A stretch of DNA of 26,300 nt, from the IMG/VR virus record IMGVR_UViG_3300042875_000284, positions 1 through 26,300 of that record, one strand, 5' to 3'. The notes beneath the pieces are model-generated. The model was not told the origin of the DNA. It searched no databases and worked only from the letters and a program-made list of their open reading frames with translations. Position numbers and translations under genes: made by a program. Of this stretch, positions 11,658 to 17,437 are shown in pieces (the stretch's first letter is position 1; every line of letters begins with the position of its first letter). This DNA comes from a virus.

Positions 11658-12037
11658 TGGGAAATGTAAACGAAAAATCATTATATGAATTTAAATTAAT
11701 TCCTGGAATTGCTCCGACGGCTCAGGTTGTGGACTTAACATTTAAAACCATTGAAGTAACGGCGTATAATCCAAATAACATTATGGTAACAGCAGAAGAA
11801 AATAATAATTTATCGTTTGACCCAAACGAAAAAGAAAACACGTCAAAAGATTTGTATAAATCAAACGCCGAGTTTAACGCTAATCAGGAACAATCCTCAG
11901 GCGCTTATTGGGATCCAGAAGCCGAAAGACGTTGGAAAGAAAGGGCGGCTGCAATCAACGCACAAAGACGGTTGGAAAAGAAAATTGAAACAAAGGTTTA
12001 CAAGCGATTAATTAAAGAGTTGCTGAAGAAAATATGA
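11654..12037 (+). CDS. Hypothetical protein with basic helical C-terminus
   Basis: A 127-residue protein, MMGNVNEKSLYEFKLIPGIA onward; the ATG-ATG start leaves the first residue uncertain. The first third looks beta-rich (VVDLTFKTIEVTAYNPNNIM), the middle is polar and disordered (Asn, Glu, Ser), and the last 40 residues are a basic helix (WKERAAAINAQRRLEKKIETK). It overlaps both neighbours by ATGA overlaps, so it is an integral member of the glycosyltransferase-ParB operon. No family recognised. Confidence 0.6.
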   Translation: MMGNVNEKSLYEFKLIPGIAPTAQVVDLTFKTIEVTAYNPNNIMVTAEENNNLSFDPNEKENTSKDLYKSNAEFNANQEQSSGAYWDPEAERRWKERAAAINAQRRLEKKIETKVYKRLIKELLKKI

Positions 12038-12546
12038 AGCTAAAAGACATAAAACCAAACCCAAACAACCCACGGGTTCTCAGGGATGACAAGTTTCAAA
12101 AGCTAAAGCAAAGTATCAAGGAGTTTCCAAAAATGCTTTCGCTTCGCCCTATGGTCATTGATGAAAACAACGTGGTTCTTGGTGGAAACATGAGGCTCAG
12201 GGTTTTACAAGAACTTGGATTTAATGACATAGACGAGGCATGGGTAAAACGAAGCAGCGATTTAACCGAGGAGGAAAAGAAGCGGTTTATTATTGCGGAT
12301 AACGTCGCCTTTGGCGAATGGGATTGGGACACACTTGCGAACGATTGGGAGGTTGTGGACTTGGAGGCATGGGGCTTGGATATACCGCAGTTTGACACGG
12401 TGGAGAAGCAAGAAATGGAAGATTTATCTGATAAAATAAAATCAATGTTTAAGATTGAAGTTATTTGCAAAGATGAACAAGAGCAAGAAAGAACTTATAA
12501 TAAACTAATTGAACAGAACTACGAATGCCGACTTTTGACATTATAA
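12034..12546 (+). CDS. ParB/Srx-like nuclease-domain protein
   Basis: This 170-residue protein begins with a ParB-like domain: LKDIKPNPNNPRVLRDDKFQ, KLKQSIKEFP, then MVIDENNVVLGGNMRLRVLQ (the G-G-N-x-R-L box at about 51-57) and VKRSSDLTEEEKKRFIIADN. Members bind NTP and DNA and often sit beside phage DNA methylases or terminases. The last 45 residues (FKIEVICKDEQEQERTYNKL onward, ending CRLLTL) form a separate domain that I have seen paired with ABC-GNAT proteins in phages; that pairing is from memory. The gene overlaps the ABC ATPase gene by 22 bp. A role in recognising or modifying phage DNA before packaging is inferred. Confidence 0.78.
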   Translation: MKLKDIKPNPNNPRVLRDDKFQKLKQSIKEFPKMLSLRPMVIDENNVVLGGNMRLRVLQELGFNDIDEAWVKRSSDLTEEEKKRFIIADNVAFGEWDWDTLANDWEVVDLEAWGLDIPQFDTVEKQEMEDLSDKIKSMFKIEVICKDEQEQERTYNKLIEQNYECRLLTL

Positions 12547-13214
12547 AAGAAATCAAGCCAAAAGAATCTTTTCGCATTGCAAGTGTAATCGGAAGATTTG
12601 ATTTACAAAGTAACCATATAACCGAAAGGTTTAAAGGTAGTATTGATATTGATGATGATTGGCAAATTGGTTTAATAGTTGGTAAAAGTGGAACAGGAAA
12701 AACAACGATTGCAAAACAGTTGTTTCCAGAAAGTTATATTACTAATTTTAATTATAAAAGCGAAAGCATATTAGACGATATGCCTAAAGATTGTTCCATC
12801 GAAGAAATCACAAACACTTTTAGTAGCGTTGGATTTAGTACGCCCCCAAGTTGGTTAAAACCTTATCATGTTTTGAGTAATGGAGAAAAAATGAGGGTGG
12901 ATTTAGCCAACGCGATATTGCAAAAGAATGATTTATTTGTATTCGATGAATTTACGAGCGTTGTAGATAGACAGATTGCAAAGATTGGGTCATTTGCCAC
13001 TCAGAAAGCAATCAGGAAAACAGATAAAAAGTTTATAGCGGTATCATGTCATTTTGATATAGAGGAATGGTTGATGCCTGATTGGGTTTTTAACACCGAC
13101 ACAATGACTTTTATAAAGCATTCTGATAAAAAAAAAGACCTGACATTAAATTTGAATTATTTCAAGCAACAGATAAATCAATATGGAAAATGTTTAGTAA
13201 GTATCACTATTTAA
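12525..13214 (+). CDS. ABC-type ATPase, N-terminal part of a COG2401-type ABC-GNAT protein
   Basis: The zero-frame product has 229 residues with a full soluble ABC ATPase: Walker A GKSGTGKTT (53-61), signature LSNGEKMR (117-124), Walker B LFVFDEFTS (137-145) and H-loop SCH (His176). There are no membrane segments. The true domain ends near residue 200; the last 25 residues after the A9 run (13128-13136) look unrelated to the family. A -1 shift on that run gives a continuous frame RPDIKFELFQATDKSIWKMF into the GNAT domain, matching the linker pattern of COG2401 proteins (RPxI..., then W-x-x-F-x-x-[HY]HYLS). The complete product would be 361 residues. It may load or position a base- or protein-modifying acetyltransferase on DNA. 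The gene is visibly A+T-rich. Confidence 0.85.
   Translation: MPTFDIIKEIKPKESFRIASVIGRFDLQSNHITERFKGSIDIDDDWQIGLIVGKSGTGKTTIAKQLFPESYITNFNYKSESILDDMPKDCSIEEITNTFSSVGFSTPPSWLKPYHVLSNGEKMRVDLANAILQKNDLFVFDEFTSVVDRQIAKIGSFATQKAIRKTDKKFIAVSCHFDIEEWLMPDWVFNTDTMTFIKHSDKKKDLTLNLNYFKQQINQYGKCLVSITI
13128..13138 (+). other. A9 slippery run: -1 frameshift joining ABC and GNAT frames
   Basis: Nine A (13128-13136) code for Lys202-204 of the ATPase. Re-reading one base (AAA AAA AAA then AGA at 13136-13138) moves into the GNAT frame, with no stop until 13609. It could be programmed slippage by ribosome or polymerase, a true mutation, or a homopolymer sequencing error. Confidence 0.7.
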
Positions 13215-13609
13215 GTTCAAGTCATAATAATGCAGCAAATGTTTTTATCTGCATGGTAAATAATGAAATAGCTGGATTTATTAGCGTTTTACATTTTCCG
13301 CATCCTTTTTTAAAAAATATGAAAAAGGTTCATAGACTTGTTGTTCTTCCTGATTATCAAGGTTTAGGAATTGGAAGTACAATTTTAAATCAGATTGCAA
13401 AAGTTTACAATAAAGAAAAACATAGATTTAGTATTTCAACATCTCAACCTAATTTAATTTATTCTTTGAAAAAACAAAAAGAATGGATTTGTAAAACTTT
13501 TGGAAGAAGCAAACCTAATAAAGGAGATTTAAAAAGAAATGTTGGCAATATTTCATCTGGTTCAGAAAATAGGATTACAGTATCTTTTGAATACAAAACA
13601 ACGAAATAA
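13190..13609 (+). CDS. GNAT acetyltransferase domain, C-terminal part of the ABC-GNAT protein
   Basis: The frame is open from 13136; the first ATG inside it is 13190, but family comparison says the domain begins upstream (IWKMFSKYHYLSS). It has a GNAT core: NVFICMVNNEIAGFISVLHF (strands 2-4), KVHRLVVLPDYQGLGIGSTI (motif A, acetyl-CoA pyrophosphate loop Q-G-L-G-I-G) and LNQIAKVYNKEKHRFSISTS. The R-L-V-V-L-P-D-Y-Q-G-x-G-I-G box is typical of COG2401. The tail is basic (FGRSKPNKGDLKRN). The acceptor is unknown; phage Mu Mom, which modifies adenine in DNA, is a GNAT-fold relative, so DNA is one possibility. If translated alone from 13190 it would lack the W-x-x-F segment. Confidence 0.8.
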   Translation: MFSKYHYLSSSHNNAANVFICMVNNEIAGFISVLHFPHPFLKNMKKVHRLVVLPDYQGLGIGSTILNQIAKVYNKEKHRFSISTSQPNLIYSLKKQKEWICKTFGRSKPNKGDLKRNVGNISSGSENRITVSFEYKTTK

Positions 13610-13616
13610 CAACGAA

Positions 13617-13928
13617 ATGGGAGGAAGAGGAAAGATTGAACCACGTTGGAAAAAAGGAGAAACAGGCAACCCCAACGGACGCCCTAAGAAACTCCCAGCC
13701 CTTGACTTGATTATGGCAAATGTCATGGGACAGGAAAAGGACGGTATCACGGCAGCCGAAGCTATTATCATGAAGCTTCGTGAACAGGCGGCAAAGGGTG
13801 ACATCAAGGCGGCTCAGTTGCTCCTTGACCGTGCATACGGGAAAAGCAAGCAAAACATTGACATCACGACACAGGGGGAAAAGGTGACCGTGCCAACGAT
13901 TATATTTACAAAGGAAAATAATGTATAG
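13617..13928 (+). CDS. DUF5681 protein, probable small terminase subunit
   Basis: A 103-residue protein starting at the ATG at 13617 (MGGRGKIEPRWKKGETGNPN). The N-terminal WKKGETGNPNGRPKKLP is the DUF5681 signature. A helical region follows (ITAAEAIIMKLREQAAKGDI, AAQLLLDRAYGKSKQ), then a short tail. DUF5681 proteins commonly lie directly before the large terminase and are taken as small terminase or DNA-recognition subunits. Here one small gene intervenes before the large subunit. An in-frame extension to 13539 overlaps the GNAT frame and lacks sense. Confidence 0.75.
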   Translation: MGGRGKIEPRWKKGETGNPNGRPKKLPALDLIMANVMGQEKDGITAAEAIIMKLREQAAKGDIKAAQLLLDRAYGKSKQNIDITTQGEKVTVPTIIFTKENNV

Positions 13929-14154
13929 TATAATGTTTAATATTAGAAAAATTTTAATGTTTTTAAGTGTAATTCAATTTACAAAAGAATTGCCAAATCA
14001 TAAAATGTATATGGTTGAAAAAAGACGTTGGAATCCTTTTAATCCATTAAGTTATGTTTGCCTCTTTCTTTTGTTCATTGTTGGCTTTGTCCTTTACGGT
14101 GCAAAAGGCGTTTTTGAAGAAACAGAAATTAAGGATGCTTTTAAATGGAGATAA
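13921..14154 (+). CDS. Small single-pass membrane protein
   Basis: A 77-residue frame whose start at 13921 overlaps the DUF5681 stop; an internal start at 14005 (MYMVEKRRWNPFNPLSYVCL) is at least as likely. The clear feature is one membrane helix, YVCLFLLFIVGFVLYGAKGV, preceded by basic residues (positive-inside) and followed by a short acidic tail. It overlaps the terminase start by 10 bp. Its place between the two terminase genes is odd for a membrane protein; a moron function such as exclusion or host-membrane alteration is possible but unsupported. Confidence 0.55.
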   Translation: MYSIMFNIRKILMFLSVIQFTKELPNHKMYMVEKRRWNPFNPLSYVCLFLLFIVGFVLYGAKGVFEETEIKDAFKWR

Positions 14155-15374
14155 AAGTTAGTAACAAATATCAAGCCCTTTGGCAACCGCAGACGCGTTA
14201 CTTCCTCATCACTGGTGGGCGTGGTTCGGCAAAGTCATTCACCGTGGGGCTTTGGGCTTGCAATATGTTACTTGCTTACAAGAATTGGAAGGTGTTGTTT
14301 ACCCGTTACACGTTATCAAGTGCAAATATTTCCGTGATTCCTGAGTTCCGTGAAAAGATTGATTTGCTTGGCGTTGGTGACGAGTTCAATATGACCAACA
14401 CGCAAATTGGTCACAAGGTGACAAAGAGTGAAATAATCTTTTCCGGTATTAAAACAAGTTCAGGAAATCAAACGGCAAAGTTAAAGTCGATACCCGGGTT
14501 AAATGTTTTCATTGTCGATGAGGCTGAGGAATTTGTAAGCGAAAAGGACTTCGATACCATTGACGAATCCATTCGTATGCCTGATACTCCTAACCTTGTT
14601 ATCCTTGTCATGAACCCGCAAGACGTGGAGCATTGGATTTGGAAGAGGTGGTTTGAAAAGTCGCATCGCATGGAGACGATTGATGGGCATTCGATCCCGA
14701 TAAGTACGCACCCAGATATAACCCACATTCATACCACGTACCTTGATAATTACCATAACATAAGCAAGGATTACATTGCAAAGATTGAGGCAATTAAAAG
14801 CAAGTCACCTGAGGCATACGCGCACAGGTTTTTAGGGAAGTGGCTGGATAAGAAACAGGGCGTAATATTTCCAAACTGGGTGGAGGGCGAATTTGATACA
14901 AGCCTACCTTTTGCCTACGGGCTTGACTTCGGATTTTATCCAGACCCCTTGGCACTTGTCAAAGTTGCGGTTGATAACACGGCAAATAAGATTTATGTGA
15001 AGGAAATCATTTACGAACAAAGCCTTTCGTATGACATGGTTGTAACAAAGATTAGGAATGAGGTTGAAACCGATGCCATGATTGTTGCGGACACGAGCGA
15101 ACCACGTTTGATTGACGCGCTTATCTCAAATGGTATCAATGTACATAAGACGGAAAAGTACGCTGGCAGCGTGGTTGACGGAATAAAACGAATGCTTGAT
15201 TTTACCATTGTGGTTACTGAGGAATCGTATAATTTAAAGTTTGAATTAAGGAATTATATTTGGAATGACAAGAAATCTTCAACGCCAATGGATATGCATC
15301 AGCACGGGCTTGACGGAGTTCGCTATGCCTCGCTTCGTTTAATGCAAGGCTCGGATTCACTTGCGCACAACTAA
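14145..15374 (+). CDS. terL: Large terminase subunit (PBSX/Terminase_3 type)
   Basis: The 409-residue DNA-packaging motor has an ATPase domain with Walker A GGRGSAKS (24-31), an adenine or coupling region (FTRYTLSSANISV) and Walker B VFIVDEAEEF (Asp125, catalytic Glu126), with MNPQD (156-160) as motif III. The RNase H-like nuclease domain carries the three acidic residues Asp261 (YGLDFGF), Asp316 (VADTSEP) and Asp390 (HGLDGVRYA). All catalytic residues are present and length is normal. It cuts concatemers and pumps DNA into the prohead together with the small subunit and portal. Unusually, neither portal nor capsid gene follows. Confidence 0.95.
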   Translation: MEIKVSNKYQALWQPQTRYFLITGGRGSAKSFTVGLWACNMLLAYKNWKVLFTRYTLSSANISVIPEFREKIDLLGVGDEFNMTNTQIGHKVTKSEIIFSGIKTSSGNQTAKLKSIPGLNVFIVDEAEEFVSEKDFDTIDESIRMPDTPNLVILVMNPQDVEHWIWKRWFEKSHRMETIDGHSIPISTHPDITHIHTTYLDNYHNISKDYIAKIEAIKSKSPEAYAHRFLGKWLDKKQGVIFPNWVEGEFDTSLPFAYGLDFGFYPDPLALVKVAVDNTANKIYVKEIIYEQSLSYDMVVTKIRNEVETDAMIVADTSEPRLIDALISNGINVHKTEKYAGSVVDGIKRMLDFTIVVTEESYNLKFELRNYIWNDKKSSTPMDMHQHGLDGVRYASLRLMQGSDSLAHN

Positions 15375-15381
15375 AAAAACT

Positions 15382-15600
15382 ATGACACCAAAAGAAAAAG
15401 CAGAGGAGTTAATTGATAAGTTCAGGAATGAAATAACCTCATTTTTAGGCGATAACATGAAAAAAAATAATGCTAAAAAATGCGCCTTGGTTGCCGTGGA
15501 TGAGTTAATAAAAATCCATTATCTTTTAACGGCTACACATGACACATCCCCTTCCATTAATTATTGGAAAGAAGTTAAACAAGAACTTGAAAAATTATGA
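15382..15600 (+). CDS. Small tandem-paralogue protein, copy 1
   Basis: A 72-residue protein starting at the ATG at 15382 (MTPKEKAEELIDKFRNEITS). It shares with the next two genes an N-terminal MTxxEKAxEL helix, a middle helix of the CALVAVDELIK type and a C-terminal YWKEVKQELEKL. The three follow each other with 4-bp ATGA overlaps. Such MTPKEKAEEL proteins are frequent in Bacteroidota phages and prophages; their function is unknown. Confidence 0.7.
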   Translation: MTPKEKAEELIDKFRNEITSFLGDNMKKNNAKKCALVAVDELIKIHYLLTATHDTSPSINYWKEVKQELEKL

Positions 15601-15824
15601 CCCCGAAAGAAAAAGCAGACGAATTATTTACCCATTATCACAACCTTATTCAAAGCATCGGAGGCGAACTTGGGCAAGAGATCCTTGTCTCCATCCTTGC
15701 AAAGCAAAGCGCCTTGTATGCGGTACGGGAGGTCTTGAAACAAAAGTGGAGAATTATGGTACCTGGCAGCGAAGCTGAATATTATTGGTGGGAAGAAGTT
15801 GAACACGAAATAGAAAATATATGA
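15597..15824 (+). CDS. Small tandem-paralogue protein, copy 2
   Basis: A 75-residue paralogue: MTPKEKADELFTHYHNLIQS, middle SALYAVREVLKQK, C-terminal YYWWEEVEHEIENI. It is closer to copy 1 at its N-terminus than elsewhere, as expected of old tandem duplicates that have diverged. It overlaps both neighbours by ATGA, so the three are translated together and may form a mixed helical complex. Confidence 0.7.
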   Translation: MTPKEKADELFTHYHNLIQSIGGELGQEILVSILAKQSALYAVREVLKQKWRIMVPGSEAEYYWWEEVEHEIENI

Positions 15825-16063
15825 CGGCTCAGGAAAAAGCAAGGGAATTGCATTTGATAATTTACGACACATTGCCTTATCGACACGTGGTAACGGGTGA
15901 ATACGACAGTTGGCTTGAGGCAAAGAAAATAGCTTTGCTTTTGACCGACATAATCATAAGTAACAATCAAACGATTTGCGGACAACTTGGCTCAGACGTG
16001 GACGAAAACACGGCGTACTGGTGCGAAGTGGAATTGCATTTAAAAAATATCATAACGAAATGA
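15821..16063 (+). CDS. Small tandem-paralogue protein, copy 3
   Basis: An 80-residue paralogue, the most diverged: MTAQEKARELHLIIYDTLPY, middle KKIALLLTDIIIS, C-terminal AYWCEVELHLKNI. The conserved frame is the EKAxEL start and the aromatic-x-E-V-x-x-x-x-x-x-[IL] end. Unknown function. It overlaps the next gene by an ATGA overlap. Confidence 0.68.
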   Translation: MTAQEKARELHLIIYDTLPYRHVVTGEYDSWLEAKKIALLLTDIIISNNQTICGQLGSDVDENTAYWCEVELHLKNIITK

Positions 16064-16359
16064 CAAACAACGAAAAGGCGGTTTACATCATTCACTTGAT
16101 TGAGGAAATAACCAAAGAGATACAGGAACACCCAATGAAAAGGAAACAACTTCTTTTGCTTCGTTCTCACTTGGAAAAGGCGGTTCGTTTGACTGGCACA
16201 GGAAGGTACAGGGAATTAAAAAGACCTGAATCATTGCCATTGGTGAGCCATGAAAAAGTATTAACCCCAAAGGTTAATGAAAATCAAAAGAACATTGAGC
16301 CGAGCGCAAGCATCGCAGATAATATTCCAGAACCAATAAGAAAAAGCAAGCGAAAATAA
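16060..16359 (+). CDS. Hypothetical protein, possible distant fourth member of the small family
   Basis: A 99-residue protein, MTNNEKAVYIIHLIEEITKE onward. The MTxxEKA start resembles the three genes before it, but the rest differs: a helical half (KQLLLLRSHLEKAVRLTG) and a polar C-terminal half ending in a basic tail (IRKSKRK). The start used is the ATG at 16060; an in-frame extension to 15976 lies inside copy 3. Its stop overlaps the ATG of the next gene. Function unknown. Confidence 0.62.
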   Translation: MTNNEKAVYIIHLIEEITKEIQEHPMKRKQLLLLRSHLEKAVRLTGTGRYRELKRPESLPLVSHEKVLTPKVNENQKNIEPSASIADNIPEPIRKSKRK

Positions 16360-17252
16360 TGGTACAATTTCATTTAAGCCACTCCGATACAAAGTATTTT
16401 TATCCTGAGACCGCAGCTGATATAACATTGGAACAATACGTTTACTTCCATAAATTTATCCTACCTCAATACCCCGAGGTTGAACTTGATGCCCTTGTTG
16501 CACAAAAGCAAATGAACGCGGCGTATGAAAAAATTAAACCGTATGCAAAGAAAATTGGCATTGACTTGAATAAGTTGTGGGCGGACGTGGTTCAAGAATG
16601 TGAAATAATCCTTTTGACAGATAATGTCAAAGACAATGTGCGCCGTTTCCTTCCAGCATTGATTGACCAATTCAACGTAAATCAAAAGGCATTAGACAAG
16701 TGTTTTGAAATCATGGACGAAGTCTGGGAGGCTCAGGTAAAATACCCGTACATGGCAAAGGTGGTAAACTATTTCACGGGCATTCCTTTAGATGCTTGTT
16801 ATGGCAAAGTTGCGGAAAGTCTGGAGCTGAAATATTTAACCTTCATGTTTTCAAAGATACTCAATGCGATTAGCGTTCCCGAAGAACTTAAGTATAAACA
16901 GATTTACGACTTCAATGGCACTTTGTATTATCTTCCTGATAAGCTAATGGCAAAGTCCACGTTACTTGAATTCGCGGAAGCAGCCCAATTTGACAAGGGG
17001 CGCAAGGCGATTGAAAACAATGACGCACAGGGCTTGCTTCATGTTATAGCCGTGTTGCTCAGGAAGAAGGACGAGGCATATAGCGACGAGGTTTTTCAAA
17101 GGAATTGTCTTGACTTTTTAAAATTGCCTTTACAAGTTGGCTTTGAAATTGGTTTTTTTTTGACGAAGTTAAGCGAGAGTTATCAAGTAGATTTGCAGAC
17201 CTCTATGCTCAAAAAGGCGATGGAAAGTATGCCAGCGCTTCAAGACAATTGA
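16359..17252 (+). CDS. Tail-assembly-chaperone-like protein (upstream frame)
   Basis: A 297-residue, mainly helical protein, MVQFHLSHSDTKYFYPETAA onward. It is not matched to a named family, but it behaves like the first frame (gpG) of a tail assembly chaperone pair: it lies upstream of the tail genes, and near its end a T9 run (17153-17161) allows a -1 shift into a frame that runs to 17437. The zero-frame ending after the run (LTKLSESYQVDLQTSMLKKA) still looks like real protein, so both a short and a long product are plausible. The N-terminal part (ITLEQYVYFHKFILPQYPEV) has the feel of many Bacteroidota phage proteins found here. It would bind the tape measure during tail assembly. Confidence 0.6.
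   Translation: MVQFHLSHSDTKYFYPETAADITLEQYVYFHKFILPQYPEVELDALVAQKQMNAAYEKIKPYAKKIGIDLNKLWADVVQECEIILLTDNVKDNVRRFLPALIDQFNVNQKALDKCFEIMDEVWEAQVKYPYMAKVVNYFTGIPLDACYGKVAESLELKYLTFMFSKILNAISVPEELKYKQIYDFNGTLYYLPDKLMAKSTLLEFAEAAQFDKGRKAIENNDAQGLLHVIAVLLRKKDEAYSDEVFQRNCLDFLKLPLQVGFEIGFFLTKLSESYQVDLQTSMLKKAMESMPALQDN
17153..17161 (+). other. T9 slippery run: -1 frameshift into the 17249-17437 frame
   Basis: In the zero frame the run reads GGT TTT TTT TTG; slipping back one gives TTT TTT TTT GAC and continues DEVKRELSSRFADLYAQKGD, then through YASASRQLNDKYGWYLTIKK to the stop at 17437. The new frame reads as convincing protein for about 30 codons before any start codon, so the shift is the likely way it is made. 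Confidence 0.68.
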
Positions 17253-17437
17253 ATGACAAATACGGTTGGTACTTGACGATTAAAAAAATAGCTGAGTGCG
17301 GCTTGTTTAACTTGGCAGGGTTGACGCCCTTACAATCAAGCGAAAGGGCAAATTTGTACGAGGTATTTCAATACCTTGCGTCCAAAGCGGCTGAGGATAA
17401 CTTGTATCATGAAATACAAAAGCAAAGTAAAAAATGA
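17249..17437 (+). CDS. C-terminal extension of the tail-assembly-chaperone-like protein (-1 frame)
   Basis: The frame is open from at least the T9 run at 17153; the only candidate internal start near 17249 is TTG. The protein (NDKYGWYLTIKKIAECGLFN, then LAGLTPLQSSERANLYEVFQ and a basic tail) is short, helical and aromatic, like the T part of lambda gpGT-type fusions. I therefore read it as the frameshift extension of the 16359-17252 product and not as a separate gene. Fused length would be about 359 residues. Its stop overlaps the ATG of the next gene. Confidence 0.6.
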   Translation: MNDKYGWYLTIKKIAECGLFNLAGLTPLQSSERANLYEVFQYLASKAAEDNLYHEIQKQSKK

